Origin: an uncultured Spirochaetaceae bacterium
GTDB lineage: Bacteria > Spirochaetota > Spirochaetia > Treponematales > Treponemataceae
Assembly: GCA_902772605.1 (NCBI GenBank)
Contig: CACYBG010000034.1
Coordinates: forward strand, 1-7,842
Length of the DNA: 7,842 bases
Direction of reading: 5' to 3'
In this document: piece by piece, positions 1 through 6,280 of the stretch
Numbering within the stretch: the stretch's first letter is position 1
Layout: each line of letters begins with the position of its first letter
Notes under the pieces: model-generated
Databases searched by the model: none
What the model was told of the DNA's origin: nothing
What the model saw: the letters and a program-made list of their open reading frames with translations, nothing else
Made by a program: the position numbers and the translations under genes

Positions 1-816
1 GAATATGTTCAGGAGTTGGCTTGTATTTCCTTCGAGCAACATGGCGCGAGTCTGGTCCTGGACAACAACGTCTGATACGCGGGACATTTCAACCATCGCT
101 TCCTTACCGAACTGCTGGATTGCATCGAAATTTCCCAAGTCGATTGACTGAACCATTGCCTGAACTTCAGAAGAATTGACCATTTCCCTGTCCATTTTTT
201 CAAGCAGAGCATTCTGGTCGAAAACGGATGGAGCTGTTTCGGCTGGAACCATCTGGTTGTTCATGGCCATCATCTGATTGTTCATCATGCCGTTGTTCAT
301 CATCTGGCCGCCCATCGGATTTCCCATCATTCCGTTGTTCATCACCTGGCCGTTCATCTGGTTCTGCATCATGCCGCCGTTCATCATCTGGCCGCCCATC
401 TGGTTCTGCATCATGCCGCCATTCATCATCTGGCCGTTCATCTGATTCTGCATCATTCCGTTATTCATCATCTGGCCGTTCATCTGATTTCCCATCATTC
501 CGTTGTTCATCATCTGGCCGTTCATCTGATTGTTCATCATGCCGCCATTCATCATCTGGCCGTTCATTTGGTTCTGTATCATGCCGTTGTTCATCATCTG
601 ACCGTTCATCGGGTTCTGCATCATGCCGTTATTCATCATCTGACCGCCCATCGGATTCCCCATCATTCCGTTGTTCATCATCTGGCCGTTCATTGAATTA
701 TCCATCATGCCGTTATTCATCATCTGACCGTTGTTCACCATTTGGCCGTTCATCTGATTGTTCATGTCCTGGACGCCCATGTTCGGGTCGTTAGCGTTAA
801 TCATTTCACCATCCAT
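1..816 (-). CDS. telA: TelA-family toxic anion resistance protein with Met/Asn-rich N-terminal repeats (3' end outside window)
   Basis: Only the first 272 codons are present; the frame is open to base 1. Residues 1-41 are a Met/Asn-rich lead-in. Residues 42-181 are ten 14-residue repeats made only of Met, Asn, Gly, Gln, Pro and single Ile/Val residues. After a linker (about 182-215), residues from about 216 resemble the start of the TelA domain (PF05816): SIDLGNFDAIQQFGKEAM followed by a SRVSDVVVQ stretch, matching the family pattern IDL..(x)..(Y/F)G..A...(S/A)D..L. TelA proteins are mostly helical and cytoplasmic and are linked to tellurite, toxic-anion and cell-envelope stress; their biochemistry is unresolved. 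The usual length is about 360-400 residues without such an extension. The ATG lies 1 nt after the stop of the YceG gene, and its AGAGG ribosome site sits inside the last YceG codons, so coupling is expected. The adjacent YceG gene supports the call, since YceG-TelA pairs are common. The symbol denotes the family only. Confidence 0.85.
   Translation of the reverse strand, partial: MDGEMINANDPNMGVQDMNNQMNGQMVNNGQMMNNGMMDNSMNGQMMNNGMMGNPMGGQMMNNGMMQNPMNGQMMNNGMIQNQMNGQMMNGGMMNNQMNGQMMNNGMMGNQMNGQMMNNGMMQNQMNGQMMNGGMMQNQMGGQMMNGGMMQNQMNGQVMNNGMMGNPMGGQMMNNGMMNNQMMAMNNQMVPAETAPSVFDQNALLEKMDREMVNSSEVQAMVQSIDLGNFDAIQQFGKEAMVEMSRVSDVVVQDQTRAMLLEGNTSQLLNIF
274..693 (-). repeat. Ten-copy 42-bp in-frame tandem repeat encoding a Met/Asn/Gly/Gln 14-mer
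   Basis: Ten consecutive 42-bp units encode the consensus M-[NG]-G-Q-M-M-N-[NG]-G-M-M-[QGN]-N-[QP], residues 42-181 of the TelA-like protein. Register is perfect, with no insertions or deletions. A degenerate unit precedes the array (residues 22-41, containing Asp and Ser), and a short Met/Asn tail follows (182-189). By my reading there are 48 Met in 140 residues and no charged or aromatic residues. Units differ by synonymous changes (AAT/AAC, GGA/GGC) and a few substitutions: one Met to Ile, one Met to Val. The array is therefore maintained as protein rather than being a very recent expansion. The repeat units are contiguous with no spacers, so it is not a CRISPR array. Confidence 0.95.
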
Positions 817-817
817 C

Positions 818-3100
818 TTATTTACCTCTTCCAAATAGTTTTCCAAGTAATGAATTACCTGCTTTATTAATAGGAGACACAGCCAAATCAGGAACCGTCA
901 AATCATATTGATACGAACCAATCTGATGTTCTTCCATTAATTTCTTTGTAAAATATCTTTCTACACATTGATATCCCGTCGGAACAAAGAACAGGATGTC
1001 AAAACCAACCAGATTCAGGAACGCAACGATGATTGAATCCTCAAGCGAGAGTACCTTATCAGTCGCGCAGACAAAAATGAGTTTCGGATTTTTTTTCGTA
1101 AAATCAAAACTCTGAATCATCCTGACGATTTCTTTCGGGAGGTTCAGGCACCAACCGATGACAGTGTATTCGGTTCCATTTTCGCCGATTCCCTTCACGA
1201 GCTTGTTGTTGATGAGCATCTCGATTTTATCAAGGATATGGTTCTGCATTTCCGGACGAAGGATTGCATACGGAAAATCAGGATGATTCTTTATCTTTTC
1301 TTTCTGCAATTTTCCATTTCTATAGAACTCCGATGCCAAGCCCTTGAATTTATTCGGTGTACCTGATGCGATGTACGGAATCTGTGAAATCAAGAGCGTA
1401 TTTTCGGTCCTCAATTTCTTTATCGAATTCCAATATGCATCGATTTTGCCTTCACCCACGCCGGATATTTTTGCAAAGACGACCGGAATATCGACCGTAT
1501 TGTTTTCAATTCTGAAGAACTGCCTGTAATTCACGGTGATGTCCCACATGTCGGGGATTTCCTCATACATGGTCTGAAGGGTGATGGAATTTGCCTTTGA
1601 AAACTGCTGATTTTTATAAAGCCCGTTTGAATCGTTGCTCATCATATCCATCATTTCCTGTTCTGCGTGGGATGCAACTGTCCCCATGCGGACCATGCCA
1701 GAATCTTCCGGATACCTGTCGAGACTCAAGGATTCTTCGTTGTTCTCTTCGTAAAGCAGATTGTCGGAAAGGCAACACTTTACATTCAGATTCGGACACA
1801 GAATCAAAACGTCCACCGGGATTCTTGCGAGCATCCTCAGGAAATTCGATTCGTTGTCGTTTTTACATCCACCGAAATAGACGAACACTCCGACATCGGG
1901 CTGCTTCCAGTTTGAAAAAAGTTCCTGCGAGTATCTCTTCAGCCAGCACAAAAGATAGACGGCCTTGCTTGAGAGCTTGTTGACGTTTGTGTTTTCCTTG
2001 TGAGACTCTTCCAGCATGATGTCAACAAAAGCCTTGCGCATCAATTTCTGAAGTTCGATATTGCTTCCATAAACTATGTTCTGAGTAATGTTCAGAATCA
2101 GCTGTTCGGAACTTGTATAGTTTCCGCGCTTTATGCCGTTGATTTCTTCGGGAGTCGGATTCGGAATCTTATCGTTTACGATGACCAGATGGCGTTTTGC
2201 ACTTTTCAAATCCTGCTGCATCCTGTAAAGCTGGTCGGAATAAACGTATTTGTCTTCCGCTCCGTTTATCCGCACAAAAGCGTTGTAGACGAATTTTTCT
2301 TCCTTGCCGCGAGTCAATGTCGGTTCTTTTATAATCTCCAAACCACGCTGCCTTTCAATCCATGCGTTCGTGCACATGGTTACGGTCGGTAGCGGTCCAT
2401 AGAGTCTGGCTGTCTCCTGTTCCTTGCGTGCGCTCTCCCTCAATCTGCTCAGGCTGAAATCGGCAGGGAACGGCTGTCCACCGGCTATCATCAATGGAGT
2501 GGATAATTCCGAATTCGGGTCAAGCTTCAGATAATTGGCATCGCCCTTGTACTGGAGCAGAAGAATGTCGCAGCCGGCCTTTGAAAGTATCGAAAGCAAA
2601 AGCAGTTCATGGTTGCTGATGTTTCCTTCATAAATGATTTTCGGAACGTCATTGTTTCCAAGCTGACCCAAAACGCGCTCGAACCTGTAGTAAAGCCAAC
2701 AGAGGAATTTGATGTAGGTATTCTTTATGATGCTCTCGTTTTTTCCGGCTTTCAACATGTCCTGAAAAGTCGCCAGAAGGGACATTGCAATGTCATGCCT
2801 CTGAACGTCGTTCATACGGGGAAGCCACTTTTTCAGACAGCCCTCCATGAATGCAATCGAAGGCTTGAATTCATCCCCCATCATTTCCTTGTAATAGGAC
2901 AGATTTTTTTGATCCGGCGCAGGGATTCCACCCTCGATGACAACACCGTTCTTCATGGCCAATTCATAGAATCTGGTTATCAGATTATCAACCGTTCCGG
3001 CATAATCATTGATGCGATAGAAATATACGTTCTTACCGCCACGCTGGTTCAAATCAGAGAAAAAATCGTCAAAACTGCTTGCAATTACATGAGTAAACAT
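818..3100 (-). CDS. YceG-family protein of Ter/TelA gene clusters, extended, with threefold internal repeat
   Basis: A 760-residue soluble protein, without signal peptide or obvious membrane segments. It resembles the YceG family (PF14266, described as a putative component of a biosynthetic module; unrelated to E. coli YceG/MltG). The assignment rests mainly on overall style and on the neighbouring TelA gene, as in B. subtilis yceG-yceH. It is well above the roughly 540 residues I recall for the family. A motif recurs near residues 128-188, 378-440 and 656-716: a helix (LCWL in the first two copies), a beta strand (KIIYEG / VFVYFGG / KLIFVCA), an acidic helix, then a second strand ending G/V-D-(I/V)-L-x-(L/F) (CDILLLQY / VDVLILCP / FDILFFVP). 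This suggests repeated Rossmann-like alpha/beta units. No catalytic motif was recognised. The ATG lies 2 nt after the rhomboid stop, with GGGAA about 10 nt upstream. Its own 3' end carries the TelA ribosome site. Confidence 0.75.
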   Translation of the reverse strand: MFTHVIASSFDDFFSDLNQRGGKNVYFYRINDYAGTVDNLITRFYELAMKNGVVIEGGIPAPDQKNLSYYKEMMGDEFKPSIAFMEGCLKKWLPRMNDVQRHDIAMSLLATFQDMLKAGKNESIIKNTYIKFLCWLYYRFERVLGQLGNNDVPKIIYEGNISNHELLLLSILSKAGCDILLLQYKGDANYLKLDPNSELSTPLMIAGGQPFPADFSLSRLRESARKEQETARLYGPLPTVTMCTNAWIERQRGLEIIKEPTLTRGKEEKFVYNAFVRINGAEDKYVYSDQLYRMQQDLKSAKRHLVIVNDKIPNPTPEEINGIKRGNYTSSEQLILNITQNIVYGSNIELQKLMRKAFVDIMLEESHKENTNVNKLSSKAVYLLCWLKRYSQELFSNWKQPDVGVFVYFGGCKNDNESNFLRMLARIPVDVLILCPNLNVKCCLSDNLLYEENNEESLSLDRYPEDSGMVRMGTVASHAEQEMMDMMSNDSNGLYKNQQFSKANSITLQTMYEEIPDMWDITVNYRQFFRIENNTVDIPVVFAKISGVGEGKIDAYWNSIKKLRTENTLLISQIPYIASGTPNKFKGLASEFYRNGKLQKEKIKNHPDFPYAILRPEMQNHILDKIEMLINNKLVKGIGENGTEYTVIGWCLNLPKEIVRMIQSFDFTKKNPKLIFVCATDKVLSLEDSIIVAFLNLVGFDILFFVPTGYQCVERYFTKKLMEEHQIGSYQYDLTVPDLAVSPINKAGNSLLGKLFGRGK

Positions 3101-3102
3101 CT

Positions 3103-3705
3103 TTACTGGTTCCCGGTATTCGATCTATACATTTTTTTTCTGTTCATGATGAAGCCCAAAACAGAGCCGACTCCGCCACCGATAAGATGCGTCAGATTTG
3201 AAACATTGTCCTTGACGAAGATTGCCGAATAAATCTGCTCCCCCATGTATATCAGGGCGACAAGTATGAACGTAATCGGTATCTCCCTTTCCTTCACGCA
3301 GGTAAATGCCGACAGAAGTATGAAGGCGAAAACGACACCGCTTGCCCCCAGAAGCCTGACGTTGGGAAACAGGAAGAAGTTCACCAGCCCCGTAACAAGT
3401 GCCGTTATCAGTATGATTAAAAGCGTATTCAGCGAGCCGTATTTTTCTTCAAGGAGAGGTCCGACAACCAGAAGCATCGTAACGTTGCCGAACAGGTGTT
3501 CCCAGTTTGCGTGTCCCAAAACATGAGTGAACATGCGCAGATAAGTGAGCGGATTTGCAAATGATGAACGATAGACGCTGAAAAAATTGACCGTCGTCTG
3601 TTTTGCCGTGATCATATCAAGGATGAGGACTATAAAGCAGAGGAATGTGAACGTCAGAATCACAGGAGAGTTAAAGGACAGTCTTAATTTTTTTCCATTT
3701 TCCAT
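3103..3705 (-). CDS. Rhomboid-family intramembrane serine protease
   Basis: A 200-residue polytopic membrane protein matching the minimal rhomboid core (PF01694). Numbered from the chosen ATG, the first membrane segment is about 15-32. A His/Asn motif in the next one (HANWEHLFGN; His70 and Asn74) matches the conserved HxxxN of TM2. GASG at 120-123 supplies the nucleophile Ser122. His173 in NLTHLIGGGVGSVLGF is the second member of the Ser-His dyad, with the small-residue packing expected of that helix. All catalytic residues are present, so it should be active; the substrate is unknown. The start is the ATG at 3705 with GGAG 7 nt upstream; a TTG one codon earlier is only 4 nt from GGAG and less likely. 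The stop lies 2 nt before the YceG ATG, which makes it the lead gene of a rhomboid-YceG-TelA unit. A run of eight A near its 3' end is in frame and leads to no fusion. Confidence 0.92.
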   Translation of the reverse strand: MENGKKLRLSFNSPVILTFTFLCFIVLILDMITAKQTTVNFFSVYRSSFANPLTYLRMFTHVLGHANWEHLFGNVTMLLVVGPLLEEKYGSLNTLLIILITALVTGLVNFFLFPNVRLLGASGVVFAFILLSAFTCVKEREIPITFILVALIYMGEQIYSAIFVKDNVSNLTHLIGGGVGSVLGFIMNRKKMYRSNTGNQ

Positions 3706-3728
3706 CAAAAAACTCCATTTTTAGTTAC

Positions 3729-3756
3729 AGTTTAGCACAATTTCTTAATAAAGCAA
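3729..3756 (-). promoter_or_regulatory. Predicted sigma-70-type promoter for rhomboid-YceG-TelA
   Basis: On the minus strand TTGCTT (3751-3756) is followed after 16 nt by TAAACT (3729-3734), with TGC directly before the -10 (extended -10). It lies in the 81-nt gap between the lyase and rhomboid genes and predicts a leader of only about 15-20 nt ending in the GGAG ribosome site. I see no convincing terminator hairpin in the gap, so read-through from the upstream enzymes is also possible. Confidence 0.45.
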
Positions 3757-3786
3757 GGGTTCAAGCCCGACAGTGGAAATCTACCG

Positions 3787-4749
3787 TCATTCCTTCACGC
3801 CGAACTGTTCCGCCAGATACATGATTTTCTGCGCCCAGTTTCCGTGGGTTTTAACTTCATTCATCCTGCTTCTGGTACCGTTGCCCGAAACCGATTTTAT
3901 GCTGCCGTCATCCCATTCAAGGATTGATTTTGCGTCGTCATAATCGGATTTTGAGACCTTATACGCATCGTTTACGACTGCTATTTGATTAGGGTGGATT
4001 ACGGTTTTTCCGATGAAGCCGCACAGGATGTCGTCCTTAATTTCGTTGCGGAGACCCTTTTCCCAGTTTTCTCCGGCGTAATATTCCCAGACCGGCCCCG
4101 AAACCACATAATCCATTCCATATACAGAAATGATGTCCGAAAAAACGTCGGCGATGGTTTTTATCTTGTGGATGGATTCATCGACATGCCTGCGGAATCC
4201 GAAATAATTGCTCAAATCGTTTCCACCGACGCGGATGTTCAAGACCAGTTCTTCGATTTCGGTAAGCACTTCCTTGAGGTTGAAAAGGTTTTCTATGCGC
4301 TTACGTGGATCAATCAGGAATTTGCTTTCGTAAATCGGCATGATGTAAAGCTTTTTCTTACCTATTTCAGAAGCCGTGAGCAGGGCGTTCCTGTACCATT
4401 CAAAGACTTCCAGTGAAAATTTCGGGACGATGAATCCGGCAATCAGTTCAATCGAATTTCCAAGCGACTTTGTAAGCTCGATAATCTGATTCGGTTCCCT
4501 GACCCTGATGAAAAGCTTCGGAAGTGCAAATTCCTTTTTCTGTCTGGCATCGTAAATTTCGGTCACGCTTTTTACGAGTTGATTTTCCGCTTCCTTTACA
4601 AATTTGTCGTTTACCGTATCTTCCAGACAAAACGAAAGGGAAAAATCAGAACCGAATTTTCCATTGATTAGATTCTGTGCAATGGTTTCATTATAGGCGG
4701 GCGTATACATCAAGGGTCCTACGCCATAATAGATTCCGTCATTTTTCAT
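3787..4749 (-). CDS. CitE/HpcH-like TIM-barrel C-C bond lyase of the Ter biosynthetic module
   Basis: A 320-residue protein of the HpcH/HpaI aldolase / citrate lyase beta superfamily, closest in style to the Ter-linked C-C_Bond_Lyase family (PF15617). Signature positions occur in order: FCLEDTV (Glu43-Asp44, the CitE LEDxV site), IRVREP (Arg82, Arg84), GFIVPKF (Lys110), MPIYES (Glu141), VGGNDLSNYFGFRR (about 174-187) and the C-terminal GFIGKTVIHPNQI (244-256), equivalent to the CitE GK..IHP..Q motif. Family members make or break a C-C bond next to a carboxylate, often of an acyl-CoA or keto acid, using a divalent metal held by acidic residues. The substrate here is unknown. It lies 43 nt downstream of the ATP-grasp gene and is probably co-transcribed. 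The start is the first ATG; AGGAG lies 13 nt upstream across an A-rich spacer, which is long and may mean modest translation. Confidence 0.88.
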   Translation of the reverse strand: MKNDGIYYGVGPLMYTPAYNETIAQNLINGKFGSDFSLSFCLEDTVNDKFVKEAENQLVKSVTEIYDARQKKEFALPKLFIRVREPNQIIELTKSLGNSIELIAGFIVPKFSLEVFEWYRNALLTASEIGKKKLYIMPIYESKFLIDPRKRIENLFNLKEVLTEIEELVLNIRVGGNDLSNYFGFRRHVDESIHKIKTIADVFSDIISVYGMDYVVSGPVWEYYAGENWEKGLRNEIKDDILCGFIGKTVIHPNQIAVVNDAYKVSKSDYDDAKSILEWDDGSIKSVSGNGTRSRMNEVKTHGNWAQKIMYLAEQFGVKE

Positions 4750-4792
4750 TTTACTTTTTTTTCTCCTATTTTTTTATTACGGTTTTTAATTG

Positions 4793-5788
4793 TCAGAGGA
4801 TTTTTGGAGCCTCAACGAACGAAAGTGTCGTCCTGATTTTCTTCATCGACCAGCGTTCGTTTTTTCCAATCAGCTTGTTGTAGGCTATCCTCGGTATGTT
4901 GATTTCTGCGGCCAGACAGCTCATCTGCAAACCGCCGGACATCCTTGTATTTATCTCCAGCAGATACGGAATGCCGTCCTTTTCCTTGAACTGAACGTTG
5001 CATGGACACTCAAGCTTCGTCCTGTCCAATATCGATTCACAGAGCGAAACGATTGAGGGGTCGAAATCAACCAGTTCCGCACGCCCGAAAGATTTGAAAC
5101 GCGGAATGATTATCGGTCCCTGTTCGGTCGCAAGACAGTCAACGCTGATTTCCCTTCCCGGCAGATATTCCATGACCATCAAATCATCAAAGCTTTCTTT
5201 TTCCGACAGACATGCCAGATAATCGTCGTAAAGCATTTCAACGCCCGGATAAGTCCTAAGCCTGTCGAATCCTTTTTTTCCTTTGACTATGCGACGATAA
5301 CTCATGGCACCTTCATCCCTTACGAATTTTACGCATGCAAATCCGCCTTTTTCGGAAATCTTTTCGTATGCTTCTTCAAATTCCCGCGCATTGTTTACTA
5401 TATGATATTCAGGTATGTTGAGTCCCTTGATATCCTTCAGGAATCCGTATGTTTTCGCCTTGTCGTTCAAAAGCGATACGACCTGATAATCGTCAATAAG
5501 GACCTTTACGCCCAAATCGGTAAACCTGTCCTTGAATTTACTGACAAGTTCCAGATTCTTCCGTGGAAAAAAAACGTCTATCCTGTTTTTCCTGCAGAAA
5601 TCAATGCAGAAATCTATGTATCCTTCGACTTCAGCCGGTTCCTGATGCCACTCGTCGCATGCCAACTTTACGACGGAATCTGCTGTCGTACTGCTGCCGA
5701 TGACATACAGCTCAGGATTATCCTGCTTCAACAATTCAATTAAATCATAGGCCGAACTGAACCAATGATTGAACCAGACCCTTACCAT
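4793..5788 (-). CDS. ATP-grasp carboxylate-amine ligase of the Ter biosynthetic module
   Basis: A 331-residue ATP-grasp enzyme, resembling the Ter-operon family ATPgrasp_Ter (PF15632). The N-terminal pre-ATP-grasp region (1-100) is Rossmann-like. LLNDK (106-110) opens the ATP-grasp fold, CVKF carries the expected nucleotide-binding Lys154, MVMEYLPGREISVD (204-217) is the hinge and adenine-contact segment, and the metal site is LLEINTRMSGG (276-286) with Glu278, Asn280 and Arg282. The core is intact, so ATP-dependent ligation of a carboxylate to an amine or similar nucleophile through an acyl phosphate is expected; substrates are unknown. Two adjacent ATGs exist. The one at 5791 is only 2 nt from GGGAG while the one at 5788 is 5 nt away, so 5788 was chosen. 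It is the first gene of the leftward cluster and is followed by the C-C lyase, the usual partner in proposed Ter-associated small-molecule synthesis. Confidence 0.9.
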   Translation of the reverse strand: MVRVWFNHWFSSAYDLIELLKQDNPELYVIGSSTTADSVVKLACDEWHQEPAEVEGYIDFCIDFCRKNRIDVFFPRKNLELVSKFKDRFTDLGVKVLIDDYQVVSLLNDKAKTYGFLKDIKGLNIPEYHIVNNAREFEEAYEKISEKGGFACVKFVRDEGAMSYRRIVKGKKGFDRLRTYPGVEMLYDDYLACLSEKESFDDLMVMEYLPGREISVDCLATEQGPIIIPRFKSFGRAELVDFDPSIVSLCESILDRTKLECPCNVQFKEKDGIPYLLEINTRMSGGLQMSCLAAEINIPRIAYNKLIGKNERWSMKKIRTTLSFVEAPKIL

Positions 5789-5884
5789 CATTTCTCCCGT
5801 AAAAGGCCGATTAAAACCGACTCATTTACATTTAACCCGGGCACTCTCTAAACCCGCTTCATCAATTTAAAAAGTTACCCTGGG

Positions 5885-5913
5885 ATTATACAACTATTTC
5901 AGAAACATTTAAA
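5885..5913 (-). promoter_or_regulatory. Predicted sigma-70-type promoter for the ATP-grasp/lyase operon
   Basis: On the minus strand a perfect TATAAT (5885-5890), preceded by TTG, lies 17 nt after TTTAAA (5908-5913). The -35 is weak but the -10 is ideal. It predicts transcription starting near 5878 and a leader of about 90 nt before the ATG at 5788. The leader can form a short CGGG/CCCG stem around 5836-5856 of unknown relevance. Confidence 0.45.
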
Positions 5914-6066
5914 CTTTCAAAGCTGAATTTTGCCTTCAGAACTTGAGAAGATGCAAACAAATTCGGCTCGAAATCCGTTTCACGAACCTTCACGCGCCTT
6001 GAAAATCGCCCGTACATCAATCTGCACACGACCTTTGTTTAAATTTTAACCTTCATTAAATTAACC

Positions 6067-6095
6067 TTGACATATCAAAAAAAGCATAGGAAAAT
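6067..6095 (+). promoter_or_regulatory. Possible promoter for the chemoreceptor gene
   Basis: TTGACA (6067-6072) is a perfect -35 box, followed after 17 nt by GAAAAT (6090-6095), a four-of-six match to TATAAT. It would give a 5' leader of roughly 180 nt. No good flagellar sigma-28 motif was seen closer to the gene. The weak -10 keeps this tentative. Confidence 0.3.
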
Positions 6096-6171
6096 GGAAA
6101 GAACATCTCAAATAAACGGAGATTTTGGAGATTTCCCAACATTTTCGCTTGTTTTGACCAGTAAACGGAAG

Positions 6172-6246
6172 ACTCTGAAAGCCACTTGCAATTTTAGAGT
6201 TACGTCAAAAATTGAAGTTTTGGGGGCTTGCCTTCTTTTTTTTGAC
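6172..6246 (+). promoter_or_regulatory. Structured leader upstream of the chemoreceptor: two inverted repeats
   Basis: The first hairpin pairs ACTCTGAAA (6172-6180) with TTTTAGAGT (6192-6200): nine pairs including one G-U, with an 11-nt loop. The second pairs GTCAAAAA (6204-6211) with TTTTTGAC (6239-6246): eight pairs that could be extended inside by GAAG (6214-6217) with CTTC (6232-6235). A competing pairing of CAAAA (6206-6210) with TTTTG (6218-6222) is possible. A run of eight T lies at 6236-6243, but the stem before it is too poor in G/C pairs to call a terminator. The leader matches no riboswitch class I recognise. Confidence 0.35.
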
Positions 6247-6280
6247 CCAACTAAAAAGCTTTATCAAGGAATATGCCTAT

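Larger units (their letters stand above)
5792..6280. other. Divergent intergenic region between the ATP-grasp gene and the chemoreceptor
   Basis: About 490 nt with no gene I can support. The left part holds a predicted leftward promoter (5885-5913) and a roughly 90-nt leader. The middle (about 5914-6045) shows no recognisable motif. The right part holds TTAACCTT direct repeats, a TTGACA box and a leader with inverted repeats. A 43-codon minus-strand ORF (6017-5886) lacks a well-placed ribosome site. No tRNA, known riboswitch or intrinsic terminator was recognised. Confidence 0.7.

Noticed and set aside
274..693. Regular repeat array as a CRISPR
   Set aside because: Units are contiguous without unique spacers and keep a reading frame that continues into the TelA domain.
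228..794. 188-codon plus-strand ORF rich in Ser, Arg and Cys
   Set aside because: It is the antisense of the 42-bp repeat array. It stays open only because the Met/Asn/Gly/Gln codons contain no stops when read in reverse, and it resembles no protein.
3046..3100. Shared MFTHV at the YceG N-terminus and inside the rhomboid
   Set aside because: Five residues with different surroundings; in the rhomboid it is part of the membrane-entry segment, so it is a coincidence.
3131..3140. Run of eight A (minus strand) near the rhomboid 3' end as a programmed frameshift into YceG
   Set aside because: The -1 frame that would join YceG meets a TAG within a few codons, and YceG has its own ATG and ribosome site.
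1591..3232. Several plus-strand ORFs of 80-207 codons under the YceG and rhomboid genes
   Set aside because: They overlap well-supported minus-strand genes, lack ribosome sites and have non-protein-like composition.
3757..3768. GGGTTCAAGCCC, like a tRNA T-arm or a tRNA-derived attachment site
   Set aside because: No five-pair T stem, anticodon arm, D arm or acceptor stem can be built around it; the flanks are A/T-rich intergenic DNA and no integrase is in view.
5886..6017. 43-codon minus-strand ORF in the intergenic region
   Set aside because: An ORF of this length is expected by chance. It has no well-placed ribosome site and its stop codon overlaps the predicted TATAAT of the ATP-grasp promoter.
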